A stretch of 64,000 bases of DNA from Erythrobacteraceae bacterium (GCA_024642525.1 JAHEAX010000059.1:248001-312000); one strand, 5' to 3'; shown: positions 34,837-44,215, counted from the stretch's first letter. Made by a program: numbers and translations. The notes: a model not told the origin generated them from the letters alone.

Positions 34837-35307
34837 ATGATCAACAGACTCTTGCCGCTTTTTTCTCTCTTGATTCTGGCCTTTGCCACGCCTGCTTCGG
34901 CCCAGCAGCGCGAAGTGCCCTATTGGGCAACCATCAGGGCGAGCGAAATCAACATGCGCGTCGGCCCCAGCGCCGAGTTCAAGATTGACTGGGTCTATCG
35001 CCGCCAAGGCTTGCCGGTGAAAGTCATTCGCGTGGTGGAAGGCTGGCGGCTGATCCAGGATTCTGAAGGGACGCAGGGCTGGGTGGTCGCACGCCTTCTC
35101 AGCCCCGATCGTGGCGCAGTTGTGATAGGGGGTGATCTTGCGCCCATGCGCGATGCGCCAAGCAGCAGCGGCAAACTGAAATGGAAGGCCGAACCCGGTG
35201 TGGTCGGCAAGATCGGAGACTGCGAAGCGGGCTGGTGTGAATTCGACGTGGCAGGCCGCGCAGGCTGGATCAAGGCATCACGGGTATGGGGTTCTGGCGA
35301 GCCGTAA
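34837..35307 (+). CDS. Secreted SH3-domain protein
   Basis: A 156-residue protein with a clear signal peptide (LLPLFSLLILAFATPASA, cleaved near residue 22). Two bacterial SH3-like repeats follow: the first has SEINMRVGPSAEF and GWRLIQDSEGTQGWV, the second APMRDAPSSSGK and GWCEFDVAGRAGWIKAS. Such domains bind peptidoglycan or partner proteins in the periplasm. I chose the ATG at 34837 with GGAA upstream; the ATG at 34822 is also possible. It is divergent from the dehydrogenase gene and ends before a hairpin. Confidence 0.85.
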   Translation: MINRLLPLFSLLILAFATPASAQQREVPYWATIRASEINMRVGPSAEFKIDWVYRRQGLPVKVIRVVEGWRLIQDSEGTQGWVVARLLSPDRGAVVIGGDLAPMRDAPSSSGKLKWKAEPGVVGKIGDCEAGWCEFDVAGRAGWIKASRVWGSGEP

Positions 35308-35342
35308 GTTTATTTCCGGCGAAACCAGATCGCACAAACAAA

Positions 35343-35366
35343 AAGGGCGGCCGATGGGCCGCCCTT
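35343..35366. terminator. Bidirectional hairpin terminator
   Basis: 10-base arms AAGGGCGGCC (35343-35352) and GGCCGCCCTT (35357-35366) around GATG, preceded by AACAAAAA, which becomes a T-run on the minus strand. It lies between the convergent SH3 gene and the lipoprotein pair. It should be strong for minus-strand transcripts and weaker for plus-strand ones. Confidence 0.8.
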
Positions 35367-35385
35367 CGTGCTTGAAGCACTCTGC

Positions 35386-35808
35386 CTATTCGGCTGCTGG
35401 TGCAGCTTCGGCGGGTGCTTCTGCAGCAGGTTCAGCTGCTGCAACAGTCAGGCTCACCGTTTCGCCGGCATCGCTGACGGAAGTAAAGCTGCCATCAGCA
35501 GCCGCTTCGCTGTTGGTCCAGCATTCAGCTTCGGACCCTTCGGCAGATGATGTGAAGCAGATTTTGCCGTCCTTCACTTCATAGGTGCCGGTGTCTGTCA
35601 CATCGTCACGTGTGCCGGAATATGTGCCATCGTCATTGATGGTGAAGCTCGATACGCTGCCATCAGACCAGGCAACATCATAGGTGCCTGCAGCAACGCT
35701 GCCTGCAGGCGCGGCGGCGACGGTTTCTTCAGCAACAGGTGCTTCTGGTTCGGATGGCGTGCACGCAGCCAATGCGGCGACCCCGGCAAGTAAAATCATT
35801 TTCTTCAT
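35386..35808 (-). CDS. Small lipoprotein, paralogue 2 of a tandem pair
   Basis: A 140-residue predicted lipoprotein: MKKMILLAGVAALAAC gives the signal and lipobox Cys at 16. The mature part begins with an Ala/Glu/Pro-rich linker, followed by a compact beta-rich domain with GTYDVAWSDGSVSSF, GTYSGTRDDVTDTGTYEV and ICFTSSAEGSEAECW (two Cys), then an Ala/Glu/Pro tail. It is clearly related to the gene immediately upstream on the same strand. An exceptionally strong ribosome site (AAGGAGGGGA) precedes the ATG, suggesting high expression. Function unknown. Confidence 0.8.
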   Translation of the reverse strand: MKKMILLAGVAALAACTPSEPEAPVAEETVAAAPAGSVAAGTYDVAWSDGSVSSFTINDDGTYSGTRDDVTDTGTYEVKDGKICFTSSAEGSEAECWTNSEAAADGSFTSVSDAGETVSLTVAAAEPAAEAPAEAAPAAE

Positions 35809-35829
35809 ATCATTCCCCTCCTTGAAATT

Positions 35830-35857
35830 CACCGCCCTGCCACCCGGCAGGACGGTG
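35830..35857 (-). repeat. Stem-loop between the tandem lipoprotein genes
   Basis: CACCG-C-CCTGCC (35830-35841) pairs with GGCAGG-A-CGGTG (35846-35857), 11 of 12 positions, around ACCC. On the transcribed minus strand it falls between the stop of the first lipoprotein gene and the ribosome site of the second, with only a weak T-run. It is probably an attenuator or an mRNA-stability hairpin. Confidence 0.5.
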
Positions 35858-35880
35858 TTTGAAGCGCGATAATCGAACGA

Positions 35881-36255
35881 TCAGGCGACGGGTTTCACCG
35901 TCACGGTTTCTCCGGCGTCACTGGTTGCCACCCAGCTACCATCAGGAGCGGTTTCACCGGCAGTCCAGCACATGGCGCCTTCTTCGTCGCCATCGGCGTC
36001 AAAGCAGGCCTTGCCATCCACCTGGGCAACGGTGCCGGTGGCGGTCTGGTCGCCGTTGACGCTGCTGAATTTGCCGTCTTCGGTTGATGTCATCGTGACC
36101 ACGGTGCCATCGCCATAAGTGACTTCATAGGTGCCCGGGCCGCCCACAGCCGTTTCAGCCACTTCGACTGTTTCAGGCGCAGCTTCGGCTTCCGGCGCAG
36201 CTTCCGAGCATGCAGCAAGAGCAGCAACACCGGCCAATAGAGCAAGTTTCTTCAT
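35881..36255 (-). CDS. Small lipoprotein, paralogue 1 of a tandem pair
   Basis: A 124-residue predicted lipoprotein with nearly the same signal as its downstream paralogue (MKKLALLAGVAALAAC). The mature part has an acidic Ala/Glu linker and the related domain: GTYEVTYGDGTVVTM, a GKFSSVNGDQTATGTV segment, ACFDADGDEEGAMCW with the same Cys pair, and DAGETVTVKPVA at the end. The start at 36255 follows GGGGAGGGAAAG; an upstream in-frame start at 36285 would spoil the signal peptide. Function unknown. Confidence 0.8.
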   Translation of the reverse strand: MKKLALLAGVAALAACSEAAPEAEAAPETVEVAETAVGGPGTYEVTYGDGTVVTMTSTEDGKFSSVNGDQTATGTVAQVDGKACFDADGDEEGAMCWTAGETAPDGSWVATSDAGETVTVKPVA

Positions 36256-36345
36256 GGTCTTTCCCTCCCCAAGTGAAGGGAGCAAGTTATCATGAATTAA
36301 CCATGCAACCTAATGACCGATATTACCGACACTTAGGGCACGATT

Positions 36346-37542
36346 CTATGGGAGTTCGACGGCAATTGCGGTCGCTTCTCCGCCGCCGATGCAGAGACTC
36401 GCAATACCGCGTTTCTTGCCTTGCTGCTTCAGCGCATTCAGCAGCGTTACTATGATCCGCGTGCCGCTGGCGCCAATGGGATGGCCCAATGCAGTGCCGC
36501 CACCGTTTACGTTGATCTTTTCGTGGGCAATGCCGATGTCGCGCATGGCGAACATGGCCACACAGGCAAAGGCTTCGTTCACTTCCCACAGATCGACATC
36601 GTCGACTGACCAGCCAGCCTTTTCCAGAACCTTGTTGATCGCGCCGATGGGGGCGACGGTAAATTCGGACGGTTCCTGCGCATGGGCTGCGCTGGCGATA
36701 ATTTTCGCAACGGGGCTGTAACCTTTGGCCGCGGCCACACTTTCGCGGGTCAGCACAACTGCTGCTGCACCGTCAGAGATGGAACTGGAAGTGGCCGCCG
36801 TGATGGTCCCGTCCTTCGCGAAGGCCGGGCGCAGTGTGGGGATCTTGTCCGGATTGCCGCGGCCAGGCGCTTCGTCGGTGTCGACGACGGTATCGCCGCG
36901 GCGTGTTGAAATGGTCACCGGCACGACTTCATCGGCAAAGGCACCGCTGGCGATTGCGGCGTTGGCGCGGCGCAGCGATTCAATCGAATAATCGTCCATC
37001 GCTTCGCGGGTCAGCTGGTATTCGTTGGCGGTGTCCTGCGCGAAGGTGCCCATGGCGCGGCCTTCTTCATAGGCATCTTCCAGCCCGTCAAGGAACATGT
37101 GGTCATAGGCCGTATCATGGCCAAGCCGCGCGCCCGAGCGGTGCTTCTTCAGCAGATATGGCGCGTTGGTCATGCTTTCCATGCCGCCTGCGACCACTGT
37201 ATCGGCAGTGCCGGAAGCAAGGGCTTCTGCACCCATGATGACCGTCTGCATGCCGGAACCGCAAACTTTGTTGACGGTAGTTGCCTGCACTGACTTGGGC
37301 AGGCCAGCCTTGATCGCCGCCTGACGGGCAGGGGCCTGACCAAGCCCGGCCGGCAACACGCAGCCCATGTAGAGGCGGTCCACATCCGCGCCTGCAACCC
37401 CGGCCCGTTCCACCGCAGCCTTGACTGCTGTTGCGCCCAGTTCGGTCGCGGTCGCGTCAGACAGGGCACCTTGCATGCTGCCCATCGGCGTGCGGGCATA
37501 GGAAAGGATCACGATCGGGTCATTGGCGGAAAACTGGGACAT
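36346..37542 (-). CDS. Acetyl-CoA C-acyltransferase (thiolase)
   Basis: A 398-residue biosynthetic-type thiolase. The acyl-accepting Cys is in NKVCGSGM (about 93), the general base His is in NVNGGGTALGHPIGASG and the second active-site Cys is in IASLCIGGGEATA. It condenses two acetyl-CoA, or cleaves 3-ketoacyl-CoA; the layout favours the acetoacetyl-CoA thiolase (PhaA/AtoB) group, but no phaB or other pathway gene is adjacent. It is divergent from the aldehyde dehydrogenase gene across 87 bases. Confidence 0.92.
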   Translation of the reverse strand: MSQFSANDPIVILSYARTPMGSMQGALSDATATELGATAVKAAVERAGVAGADVDRLYMGCVLPAGLGQAPARQAAIKAGLPKSVQATTVNKVCGSGMQTVIMGAEALASGTADTVVAGGMESMTNAPYLLKKHRSGARLGHDTAYDHMFLDGLEDAYEEGRAMGTFAQDTANEYQLTREAMDDYSIESLRRANAAIASGAFADEVVPVTISTRRGDTVVDTDEAPGRGNPDKIPTLRPAFAKDGTITAATSSSISDGAAAVVLTRESVAAAKGYSPVAKIIASAAHAQEPSEFTVAPIGAINKVLEKAGWSVDDVDLWEVNEAFACVAMFAMRDIGIAHEKINVNGGGTALGHPIGASGTRIIVTLLNALKQQGKKRGIASLCIGGGEATAIAVELP

Positions 37543-37629
37543 GGGGGCACTTGCCTTTCTGTGCGAAGCGTGTTGCTATTTGTTTCAAACTGTAGTGCTG
37601 CAGCGCAACAAAATCAAACGGAGAGAGTG

Positions 37630-39066
37630 ATGGCTGACAACAAGAAAGAGCAATTGGACGAAATCCTGCGCACACAGCGCGAAGCGTTCACGGCCGCACG
37701 TCCCGAAGGGCTCGATATCCGGCGTGACCGTGTGAAGCGGGTGATTTCGCTGCTGGTCGATCACGGGGAAGATCTGGCGAAGGCGATGAGTTCCGATTTT
37801 GGTAATCGCAGCAGCGATCTCAGCATGATGACTGACATCGTTTCGACCGTGAATTTCGGGAAATATTGCCTCAAGCACCTCGACAAGTGGGCGAAGCCGG
37901 AAAAGCGCAAGGTGCAATTCCCGCTTGGCCTGCTGGGCGCCAAGGCGGAGCTGCGTTTTGAACCCAAGGGCGTGATTGGTATCCTGTCGCCGTGGAACTT
38001 CCCCATCAACCTGTCGCTTGGGCCGTTGATGCAGGTGCTCATCGCGGGCAACCGCGCCATGATCAAACCCAGCGAGTTCACCGAAGCCACATCGGAATTG
38101 ACGCGCGAACTGGTCGAGAAATATTTCTCGGTCGAGGAAGTGGCGGTCATCACCGGCAGCCCCGAAGTCGCGCAGGCATTCTCGTCTCTGCAATTTGACC
38201 ACCTGGTGTTCACCGGTTCAACGGAAACCGGGCGCAAGGTGATGGAAGCGGCAGCGCGCAATCTGGTCCCGGTCACGCTGGAACTTGGTGGAAAATCGCC
38301 CGTCGTGCTGGGCCGCAGCGCAGATTTCGAAAAGGCTGGCGAACGCATTGCCATGGGCAAGATGATGAATGCCGGCCAGATCTGCCTTGCGCCGGATTAC
38401 ATGTATGTGCCGGAAGAACGCGAGGAAGGGGCAATTGCCGCTGTCCAGCTGGGCGTGCTCAATATGTATCCCACTCTGCTGGAAAATGACGATTACACGT
38501 CGGTCGTGACAGACCGCCATTTTGACCGGCTTCAGGGCCTGGTAGAAGATGCCCGCAGCAAGGGCGCTGAAGTGATCGAAGTGAATCCGGCGGACGAGGA
38601 TTTTTCCAACACCAACTCGCGCAAGATGCCGCTGACCATTCTGCGCAATGTCACCGATGACATGAAGGCGATGCAGGAAGAAATCTTCGGCCCCGTTCTT
38701 CCGGTTAAGACATACAAGGCGGTGGATGAAGCAATCGACTATATCAACAAGCGCGACCGGCCGCTGGGCCTTTATTATTTTGGCGGCGACAGCGGCGAGC
38801 GGGAGCAGGTGTTGCAGCGGACCATTTCGGGCGGTGTCACGGTGAATGACGTGATTTTCCACGTCTCAATGGAAGACTTGCCATTTGGCGGGGTCGGCCC
38901 GTCCGGCATCGGTTCCTATCACGGGCCTGAAGGCTTCAGGGAATTCAGCCATGCACGGTCAGTCTATTCCCAGCCCAAGATCGATGTTGCGGGACTTGCC
39001 GGTTTCAAGCCACCTTATGGCAAGAAAACGGAAAAAGCTTTGGCATCCCAGCTCAAGAAAGCCTGA
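37630..39066 (+). CDS. Coniferyl-aldehyde-dehydrogenase-like enzyme
   Basis: A 478-residue NAD(P)-dependent aldehyde dehydrogenase. The cofactor motif FTGSTETGRKVME, the catalytic Glu in LELGGKSPVV and the catalytic Cys in MNAGQICLAPDYM are visible. The C-terminal hydrophobic/proline region (FKPPYGKKTEKAL) and the early segment ILSPWNFPINLSLGP resemble the coniferyl aldehyde dehydrogenase (CalB)/class 3 group, which oxidises aromatic or long-chain aldehydes. The start at 37630 follows GGAGAG. A lipoprotein gene follows one base after its stop. Confidence 0.88.
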   Translation: MADNKKEQLDEILRTQREAFTAARPEGLDIRRDRVKRVISLLVDHGEDLAKAMSSDFGNRSSDLSMMTDIVSTVNFGKYCLKHLDKWAKPEKRKVQFPLGLLGAKAELRFEPKGVIGILSPWNFPINLSLGPLMQVLIAGNRAMIKPSEFTEATSELTRELVEKYFSVEEVAVITGSPEVAQAFSSLQFDHLVFTGSTETGRKVMEAAARNLVPVTLELGGKSPVVLGRSADFEKAGERIAMGKMMNAGQICLAPDYMYVPEEREEGAIAAVQLGVLNMYPTLLENDDYTSVVTDRHFDRLQGLVEDARSKGAEVIEVNPADEDFSNTNSRKMPLTILRNVTDDMKAMQEEIFGPVLPVKTYKAVDEAIDYINKRDRPLGLYYFGGDSGEREQVLQRTISGGVTVNDVIFHVSMEDLPFGGVGPSGIGSYHGPEGFREFSHARSVYSQPKIDVAGLAGFKPPYGKKTEKALASQLKKA

Positions 39067-39067
39067 G

Positions 39068-40345
39068 ATGAAGGCAGCGATATTGTCTGCGGTGCTTGCC
39101 CTCGCGGCGTGCACCGCAGGCGAGGTTGTCTCTGCCCCGCCGGAAAAAAGCGCAGCGCAGCCGTGGCGCGCGGTCGATGCGCAAACCGGCAAGATTTCCG
39201 ATGCCCCGGCGCTGGAACAATTGGCGAAGGACTTTCCTGACAGCAGCTCTGTGCGCCTGCGTCTGCTCAATGCATATTTCGAAGCTGGTGAAACAGATGC
39301 AACACTGCGGCAGGTGGAATGGCTCGCCGCGCGTGGATATGTTTTGAGCGATGACGCCTTGCAGCAATTGCTTGGCACGGGTGACACCGAAACAGCGCAA
39401 GCTCTGTTCGCCCGGTTCAAGGCAAATGCGGTGCCGTCCGAGAACAGCACTCTGCTCGACATAATTCCGGCCAATGCGTTGCTGGTTGAAGGCGTGGCCG
39501 CGCTGGAAGGTGGCCAAACCCTGTTGGCCAATTCCATCGTATCAAGAGACGTTTTCATCCGAGAGACGCAACGCGCTTGGCGGGCTGCGGGGCTGAAAGG
39601 TGTTTCGAGCCTTACCGGAATGGCTGCGCAGCCGGACGCGGCGCTGGTTTGGCTTTCAGCGGGCAGGCTGGACGTGACGCCTGTATCTGGCAGCGAAAGC
39701 TTTACAGGCTTGCTGGCAATCGACCCGCGATCTGCGTCCATCGTCAGAAAAATTCCTTCAGGCGATGGCATTACCCTGTCTGACATCCACGTGGCAGGCG
39801 ATGGCACTGTCTATGCCAGCGATCCGCTGACCGGCGGTGTCTATAGGGCGAAGCCGGGGGTAATGGGGCTGGAGACTGTGGTCGCGCGCGGTGTGCTGCG
39901 ATCACCGCAGGGGTTGACAACATCGGCAGACGGGCAGCTGCTATATGTGTCAGATTATCGCTATGGGATCGCGATTATTGATCTGATGAGCGGCAAAGTA
40001 GGCAGGCTGGTTGCGGACAGTCCAGTTGCGGACAGTCCAATGGTTCTTGACGGAATTGACGGGCTGTTCCGGCACGGGGACAGCCTGATCGCCATCCAGA
40101 ACGGGATGCGCCCGATGCGGATCGTGAAGATCGACCTTGCCGAAAGTGGCCGTTCGGCGGCCGCGATGCAGGTACTGGAAAGTGCACATAGCGCCTGGAC
40201 AGAGCCTGTCGGCGGCAGCATTTCGGGCGGGCAGCTGGTCTATATTGCGACCGGACAATGGGACCGCTTTGGCGATGGAGGGGTGCCGGTTGACACAAAA
40301 CCGCCGCTTCCAACACAAGTCCGCAAGCTGCAACTGCCGCAATAA
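39068..40345 (+). CDS. Beta-propeller lipoprotein of unknown function
   Basis: A 425-residue predicted lipoprotein (signal ILSAVLALAAC, lipobox Cys at residue 15). Residues about 35-170 are helical and resemble tetratricopeptide-like repeats (LRLLNAYFEAGETDATLRQ). The remainder has propeller-type repeats as in SMP-30/NHL proteins: SDIHVAGDGTVYASDPLTGG, SPQGLTTSADGQLLYVSDYR. A 15-base tandem repeat inside duplicates the residues VADSP. It is tightly linked to the aldehyde dehydrogenase gene, so it may act in the same pathway or in substrate sensing; this is inference. Confidence 0.65.
   Translation: MKAAILSAVLALAACTAGEVVSAPPEKSAAQPWRAVDAQTGKISDAPALEQLAKDFPDSSSVRLRLLNAYFEAGETDATLRQVEWLAARGYVLSDDALQQLLGTGDTETAQALFARFKANAVPSENSTLLDIIPANALLVEGVAALEGGQTLLANSIVSRDVFIRETQRAWRAAGLKGVSSLTGMAAQPDAALVWLSAGRLDVTPVSGSESFTGLLAIDPRSASIVRKIPSGDGITLSDIHVAGDGTVYASDPLTGGVYRAKPGVMGLETVVARGVLRSPQGLTTSADGQLLYVSDYRYGIAIIDLMSGKVGRLVADSPVADSPMVLDGIDGLFRHGDSLIAIQNGMRPMRIVKIDLAESGRSAAAMQVLESAHSAWTEPVGGSISGGQLVYIATGQWDRFGDGGVPVDTKPPLPTQVRKLQLPQ
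40010..40039. repeat. 15-base perfect tandem duplication within the propeller lipoprotein gene
   Basis: GTTGCGGACAGTCCA occurs twice in direct succession (40010-40024 and 40025-40039). The unit length is a multiple of three, so the frame is kept and five residues are duplicated. It is a likely slippage site. Confidence 0.9.
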
Positions 40346-40443
40346 CTGGCCTTAAAGGGTGGAATTAGCCCGAACCGGCCCTTGCACCATGCGGGTCAGA
40401 GGCTTAGAGGCTGGCCCAACTTACGCCCAAACGGGAATCATTT

Positions 40444-40818
40444 GTGGTCGATTTAAGCCAATATCTTCCGATCCTGATTTTTCTGGCCATTGCGCTGGGA
40501 TTGTCAGCGGCATTCGTATTTCTGCCCATGGGCGTTTCACGCCTCACCGGTACGAACAATCCGGATGCGAGCAAGCTGAGCGAATATGAATGCGGCTTTC
40601 CCGCATTCGAGGATTCGCGCAGCCAGTTCGATGTGCGCTTTTACCTGGTGGCGATCCTGTTCATCATTTTCGACCTCGAAGCTGCGTTCCTGTTCCCATG
40701 GGCGGTCAGCCTTGAATTTACCGGCTGGGCAGGGTGGATCACCATGATGATCTTCCTGTTCGAACTGATCATCGGTTTTGCATATGCATGGAAAGTAGGA
40801 GCGCTGGAATGGGAGTAG
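40444..40818 (+). CDS. nuoA: NADH-quinone oxidoreductase subunit A
   Basis: A 124-residue membrane subunit of complex I with three helices. The conserved loop [20 protein letters not shown] holds the acidic residues next to the quinone tunnel, followed by [17 protein letters not shown]. The start is GTG at 40444, first gene of the nuo operon. The 98 bases upstream should hold the operon promoter, but I could not assign one confidently. The end overlaps nuoB by ten bases. Confidence 0.95.
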   Translation: MVDLSQYLPILIFLAIALGLSAAFVFLPMGVSRLTGTNNPDASKLSEYECGFPAFEDSRSQFDVRFYLVAILFIIFDLEAAFLFPWAVSLEFTGWAGWITMMIFLFELIIGFAYAWKVGALEWE

Positions 40819-41360
40819 TAGCAGGCCTTCCAGCTGCGGCGCAGCCCGGCGAAATCCGTCAGCCGGATGAAGACTATTTCAGGGCCATGCAGGCCGAGGT
40901 GAATGACAAGGGTTTCCTGGTCACCAGCACCGAAGACCTGTTCCAGTGGGCGCGCACCGGTTCGCTGTGGTGGATGACCTTTGGTCTGGCGTGCTGCGCT
41001 GTGGAAATGATCCACGTGAACATGCCGCGTTATGACATGGAACGCTTCGGCGCTGCCCCGCGCGCGTCACCGCGCCAGTCTGACGTGATGATCGTGGCGG
41101 GCACACTGTGCAACAAGATGGCTCCGGCCCTGCGCAAGGTCTATGACCAGATGTCCGATCCGAAATATGTCATTTCGATGGGCAGCTGCGCCAATGGCGG
41201 CGGCTATTACCATTACAGCTATTCGGTTGTGCGCGGCTGTGATCGCATTGTGCCGGTTGATATCTATATCCCTGGCTGCCCGCCTACTGCCGAGGCGCTG
41301 CTGTATGGCGTGATGCAATTGCAGCGCAAGATCCGCCGTTCAGGCACGATAGAGCGTTAA
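40809..41360 (+). CDS. nuoB: NADH-quinone oxidoreductase subunit B
   Basis: A 183-residue peripheral-arm subunit that carries the terminal cluster N2 and passes electrons to quinone. Its four ligands lie in GLACCAVEM (adjacent Cys pair), [11 protein letters not shown] and [14 protein letters not shown]. The ATG at 40809 lies within the nuoA end. It is one base from nuoC. Length and motifs are normal for the family. Confidence 0.97.
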   Translation: MGVVAGLPAAAQPGEIRQPDEDYFRAMQAEVNDKGFLVTSTEDLFQWARTGSLWWMTFGLACCAVEMIHVNMPRYDMERFGAAPRASPRQSDVMIVAGTLCNKMAPALRKVYDQMSDPKYVISMGSCANGGGYYHYSYSVVRGCDRIVPVDIYIPGCPPTAEALLYGVMQLQRKIRRSGTIER

Positions 41361-41361
41361 G

Positions 41362-42336
41362 ATGGCTGTTCTCCATTCCGCACCGAAGATCACGTCCAAT
41401 GCTGGTGTGAAGGACGCGCTTTCCGCAGCGATGGGCACCATGCTGGTATCCGCGCACGAGGAGCATGGCGAAATCCTTTTCACCGTGAAGCGGGAAAGCA
41501 TCGAGGACGCGTTGCGCCTGCTGCGCGATAGCTACGACTATCAGCAGCTGATGGAAATTGCCGGTGTCGATTACCCGGGCCGTAATGACCGGTTCGAAGT
41601 GGTCTACATGCTGCTGTCACTGACCAAAAACCATCGCGTTATGGTCAAGGTGTCGACCAACGAGGCAACGCCTGTCCCCACCGTCACCACATTGTGGCCC
41701 AATGCCGGCTGGCTCGAGCGCGAAGTGTTCGATATGTATGGGGTGCTGTTTTCGGGTAATACCGACCTGCGCCGCATTCTGACCGATTACGGTTTTGAAG
41801 GGCATCCCTTCCGCAAGGACTTTCCGCTCACCGGCTATAGCGAATTGCGCTATTCGGAAGAGGAAAAGCGGGTTGTGTACGAGCCTGTGGAACTCGCGCA
41901 GGACCTGCGCCAGTTCGATTTCATGAGCCCGTGGGAAGGCGCTGATTACGTGCTTCCGGGCGATGAAAAGGCAGATACGCCGCCGGTCGATGAACCCAAG
42001 ACTACAGAATCGCCCAAGCAGACCGGCGCAGGCGCAAAAACTGATGCCAAGGCCGCAGAAAAGGTAAGCGCCGATGCGCCTGCCGAAAAAGGCAGCGCGG
42101 TAAAGGGTGCTGGCGCACCTGAACCGACCGAGACACGCAAATCCCGCGCGGCGCGCAAGGGCAAGACCGCAGATACCAAGGCGGCGACAGAGCCAGCCAA
42201 GGCGAAAGCCGCAAAGCCCAAGGCTGCAAAGCAGAAAGCGGCTTCCACAAAGACAGTGAAGCCAAAGGCTGCCAAAGCCAAAGCGGCCAAACCCAAGGCA
42301 ACCAAGCCCAAACCTGCCAAAGGTGACGAAGCATGA
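41362..42336 (+). CDS. nuoC: NADH-quinone oxidoreductase subunit C with a Lys/Ala-rich C-terminal tail
   Basis: A 324-residue protein. Residues 1-200 are ordinary NuoC (30-kDa subunit; [18 protein letters not shown] and [16 protein letters not shown] are signatures), which normally ends near [13 protein letters not shown]. About 124 extra residues follow (201-324): an acidic/Thr/Pro part, then Lys-Ala-Pro repeats ([26 protein letters not shown]) like those of histone H1 and HupB/AlgP-type tails. The tail is in frame and ends at the nuoD overlap. It is probably disordered and could bind nucleic acid, membranes or other proteins. Confidence 0.93.
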   Translation: MAVLHSAPKITSNAGVKDALSAAMGTMLVSAHEEHGEILFTVKRESIEDALRLLRDSYDYQQLMEIAGVDYPGRNDRFEVVYMLLSLTKNHRVMVKVSTNEATPVPTVTTLWPNAGWLEREVFDMYGVLFSGNTDLRRILTDYGFEGHPFRKDFPLTGYSELRYSEEEKRVVYEPVELAQDLRQFDFMSPWEGADYVLPGDEKADTPPVDEPKTTESPKQTGAGAKTDAKAAEKVSADAPAEKGSAVKGAGAPEPTETRKSRAARKGKTADTKAATEPAKAKAAKPKAAKQKAASTKTVKPKAAKAKAAKPKATKPKPAKGDEA

Positions 42337-43544
42337 GCATGCAGCTCGAACAGTCGCCCACGACCGGCGACGAGGTGATCTCGAACTACACGATTAATTT
42401 CGGTCCCCAACATCCTGCTGCGCACGGTGTGCTGCGCATGGTGATGGAACTGGATGGCGAAATTATCGAACGGATTGATCCGCATATCGGCCTGCTTCAT
42501 CGCGGCACGGAAAAGCTGATCGAACACAAGACATATCTGCAGGCGCTGCCCTATTTCGACAGGCTCGATTACTGTTCGCCGCTATGTCAGGAACATAGCT
42601 ATGTGCTGGCAATCGAGAAGCTGCTGAACGTCGAAGTTCCGATCCGCGCCCAATATCTTCGGGTATTGTTCGCCGAATTGACGCGTATTTCCAACCATAT
42701 GCTCAACATCGGTGCGCATGTGATGGATGTGGGCGCGATGACGCCCAACCTTTGGGTTTTCGAACTGCGCGAAGACTGCATGAACTTCTTCGAGCGTGCT
42801 TCAGGTGCGCGGATGCATTCGGCATGGTTCCGTCCGGGCGGTGTCCACCAGGACGTGCCGCTGAAGTTGCTGACCGACATTGGCGACTGGGTCGACAAGC
42901 GTCTGCCTGAACTGTTCGGCGATGCGATGAGCCTCGTGGTCGACAACCGCATCTTCAAGCAGCGCAACGTCGATATTGCGATTGTGAGCAAGGAAGACGC
43001 GATCCGCTGGGGCTTCTCCGGCCCGATGATCCGCGCCGCAGGTATACCGTGGGACCTGCGCAAATCGCAGCCATATGATGTCTATGACCGGATGGATTTT
43101 GAAATTCCTGTCGGCACCAATTCCGACTGCTACGACCGGTTCATGGTCCGGGTGGAAGAGGTGAAACAGTCTGCTCGCATCATCAAGCAGTGCCTTGCCG
43201 AAATGCCGGAAGGCCCGATTGCCAGCGAAGACCGCAAGGTTTCTCCGCCCAAACGCGGCGAAATGAAGCAGTCGATGGAAGCGCTGATTCATCACTTCAA
43301 GCTTTACACCGAGGGTTTCCACGTCCCTGCGGGCGAAGTTTACGTCGCAACTGAAAGCCCCAAAGGCGAATTCGGCGTCTATCTGGTCAGCGATGGCAGC
43401 AACAAGCCCTATCGCTGCAAGATCCGCCCCACCGCCTTCAGTCACCTTCAGGCAATGGATTTCATGAGCAAGGGCCATATGCTGCCAGACGCAACCGCCA
43501 TTTTGGGCGCAATTGATGTCGTGTTCGGGGAGTGTGACCGCTAA
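42333..43544 (+). CDS. nuoD: NADH-quinone oxidoreductase subunit D
   Basis: A 403-residue subunit (49-kDa homologue) forming the quinone site with Nuo[16 protein letters not shown] contains the quinone-binding His; [26 protein letters not shown] and [12 protein letters not shown] are signatures. It is a separate gene rather than a NuoCD fusion. The start overlaps nuoC by four bases (ATGA) and the stop overlaps nuoE (TAATG). Confidence 0.97.
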   Translation: MSMQLEQSPTTGDEVISNYTINFGPQHPAAHGVLRMVMELDGEIIERIDPHIGLLHRGTEKLIEHKTYLQALPYFDRLDYCSPLCQEHSYVLAIEKLLNVEVPIRAQYLRVLFAELTRISNHMLNIGAHVMDVGAMTPNLWVFELREDCMNFFERASGARMHSAWFRPGGVHQDVPLKLLTDIGDWVDKRLPELFGDAMSLVVDNRIFKQRNVDIAIVSKEDAIRWGFSGPMIRAAGIPWDLRKSQPYDVYDRMDFEIPVGTNSDCYDRFMVRVEEVKQSARIIKQCLAEMPEGPIASEDRKVSPPKRGEMKQSMEALIHHFKLYTEGFHVPAGEVYVATESPKGEFGVYLVSDGSNKPYRCKIRPTAFSHLQAMDFMSKGHMLPDATAILGAIDVVFGECDR

Positions 43545-44215
43545 TGGCCAATCGTCACCTCGAACCGGATACGCCGGAACTGCGCGCCCGCTGGGGCTCT
43601 TTCGAATGGACGAAAGAGAACAAGGCGAAAGCGGACAAGTTCATCGCGTCCTATCCCGAAGGCCGTCAGAAATCTGCGGTGATGCCGCTGCTCGATCTGG
43701 CTCAGCGTCAGGTTGGCGCGGAAACTGATACGCAAGGCTGGTTGCCATTGCCGGTCATGGAATATGTCGCGCAATATCTCGACATGCCGATCATCCGCGT
43801 GGTCGAAGTCGCGACATTTTATTTTATGTATAACCTCGTTCCCGTCGGTAAATTCCATGTGCAGGTGTGCGGCACGACGCCCTGCATGCTGCGTGGCAGC
43901 GACGACATCATTTCGGCCTGCAAGAAGCGCGGGATGGAAAAGGGCAAGGTTTCGGCAGACGGCCTGTGGACCCTCTCCGAAGTGGAATGCATGGGCAATT
44001 GCGCAACAGCGCCCATGGTCCAGATCAACGATGGCAATTACGAAGACCTGACGGTGGAACGTCTCGACGCTGTGCTTGATGCACTGGCGGCAGGCGGCCA
44101 GCCCAAGGAAGGTACGCAAGAGCCTGGGCGGCACACGTCCGAACCATCCGGCGGCCCGACCACGCTGACCGACATGGTCAAGGAAAACCACGATTATCGG
44201 GACGAATGGGCATGA
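43544..44215 (+). CDS. nuoE: NADH-quinone oxidoreductase subunit E
   Basis: A 223-residue thioredoxin-like [2Fe-2S] subunit (24-kDa homologue) of the NADH-dehydrogenase module. The ligands are in CGTTPCMLRGS and VECMGNCATAPM (N1a cluster). About 45 residues of the C-terminus are polar and Gly/Pro-rich beyond the folded domain. The stop overlaps the start of the 45-residue membrane protein gene. Confidence 0.96.
   Translation: MANRHLEPDTPELRARWGSFEWTKENKAKADKFIASYPEGRQKSAVMPLLDLAQRQVGAETDTQGWLPLPVMEYVAQYLDMPIIRVVEVATFYFMYNLVPVGKFHVQVCGTTPCMLRGSDDIISACKKRGMEKGKVSADGLWTLSEVECMGNCATAPMVQINDGNYEDLTVERLDAVLDALAAGGQPKEGTQEPGRHTSEPSGGPTTLTDMVKENHDYRDEWA

Noticed and set aside
40382-40410. Possible sigma-70 promoter (TTGCAC-N17-TAGAGG) ahead of nuoA
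   Set aside because: The -10 box is poor and the match is within chance for a 98-base region.
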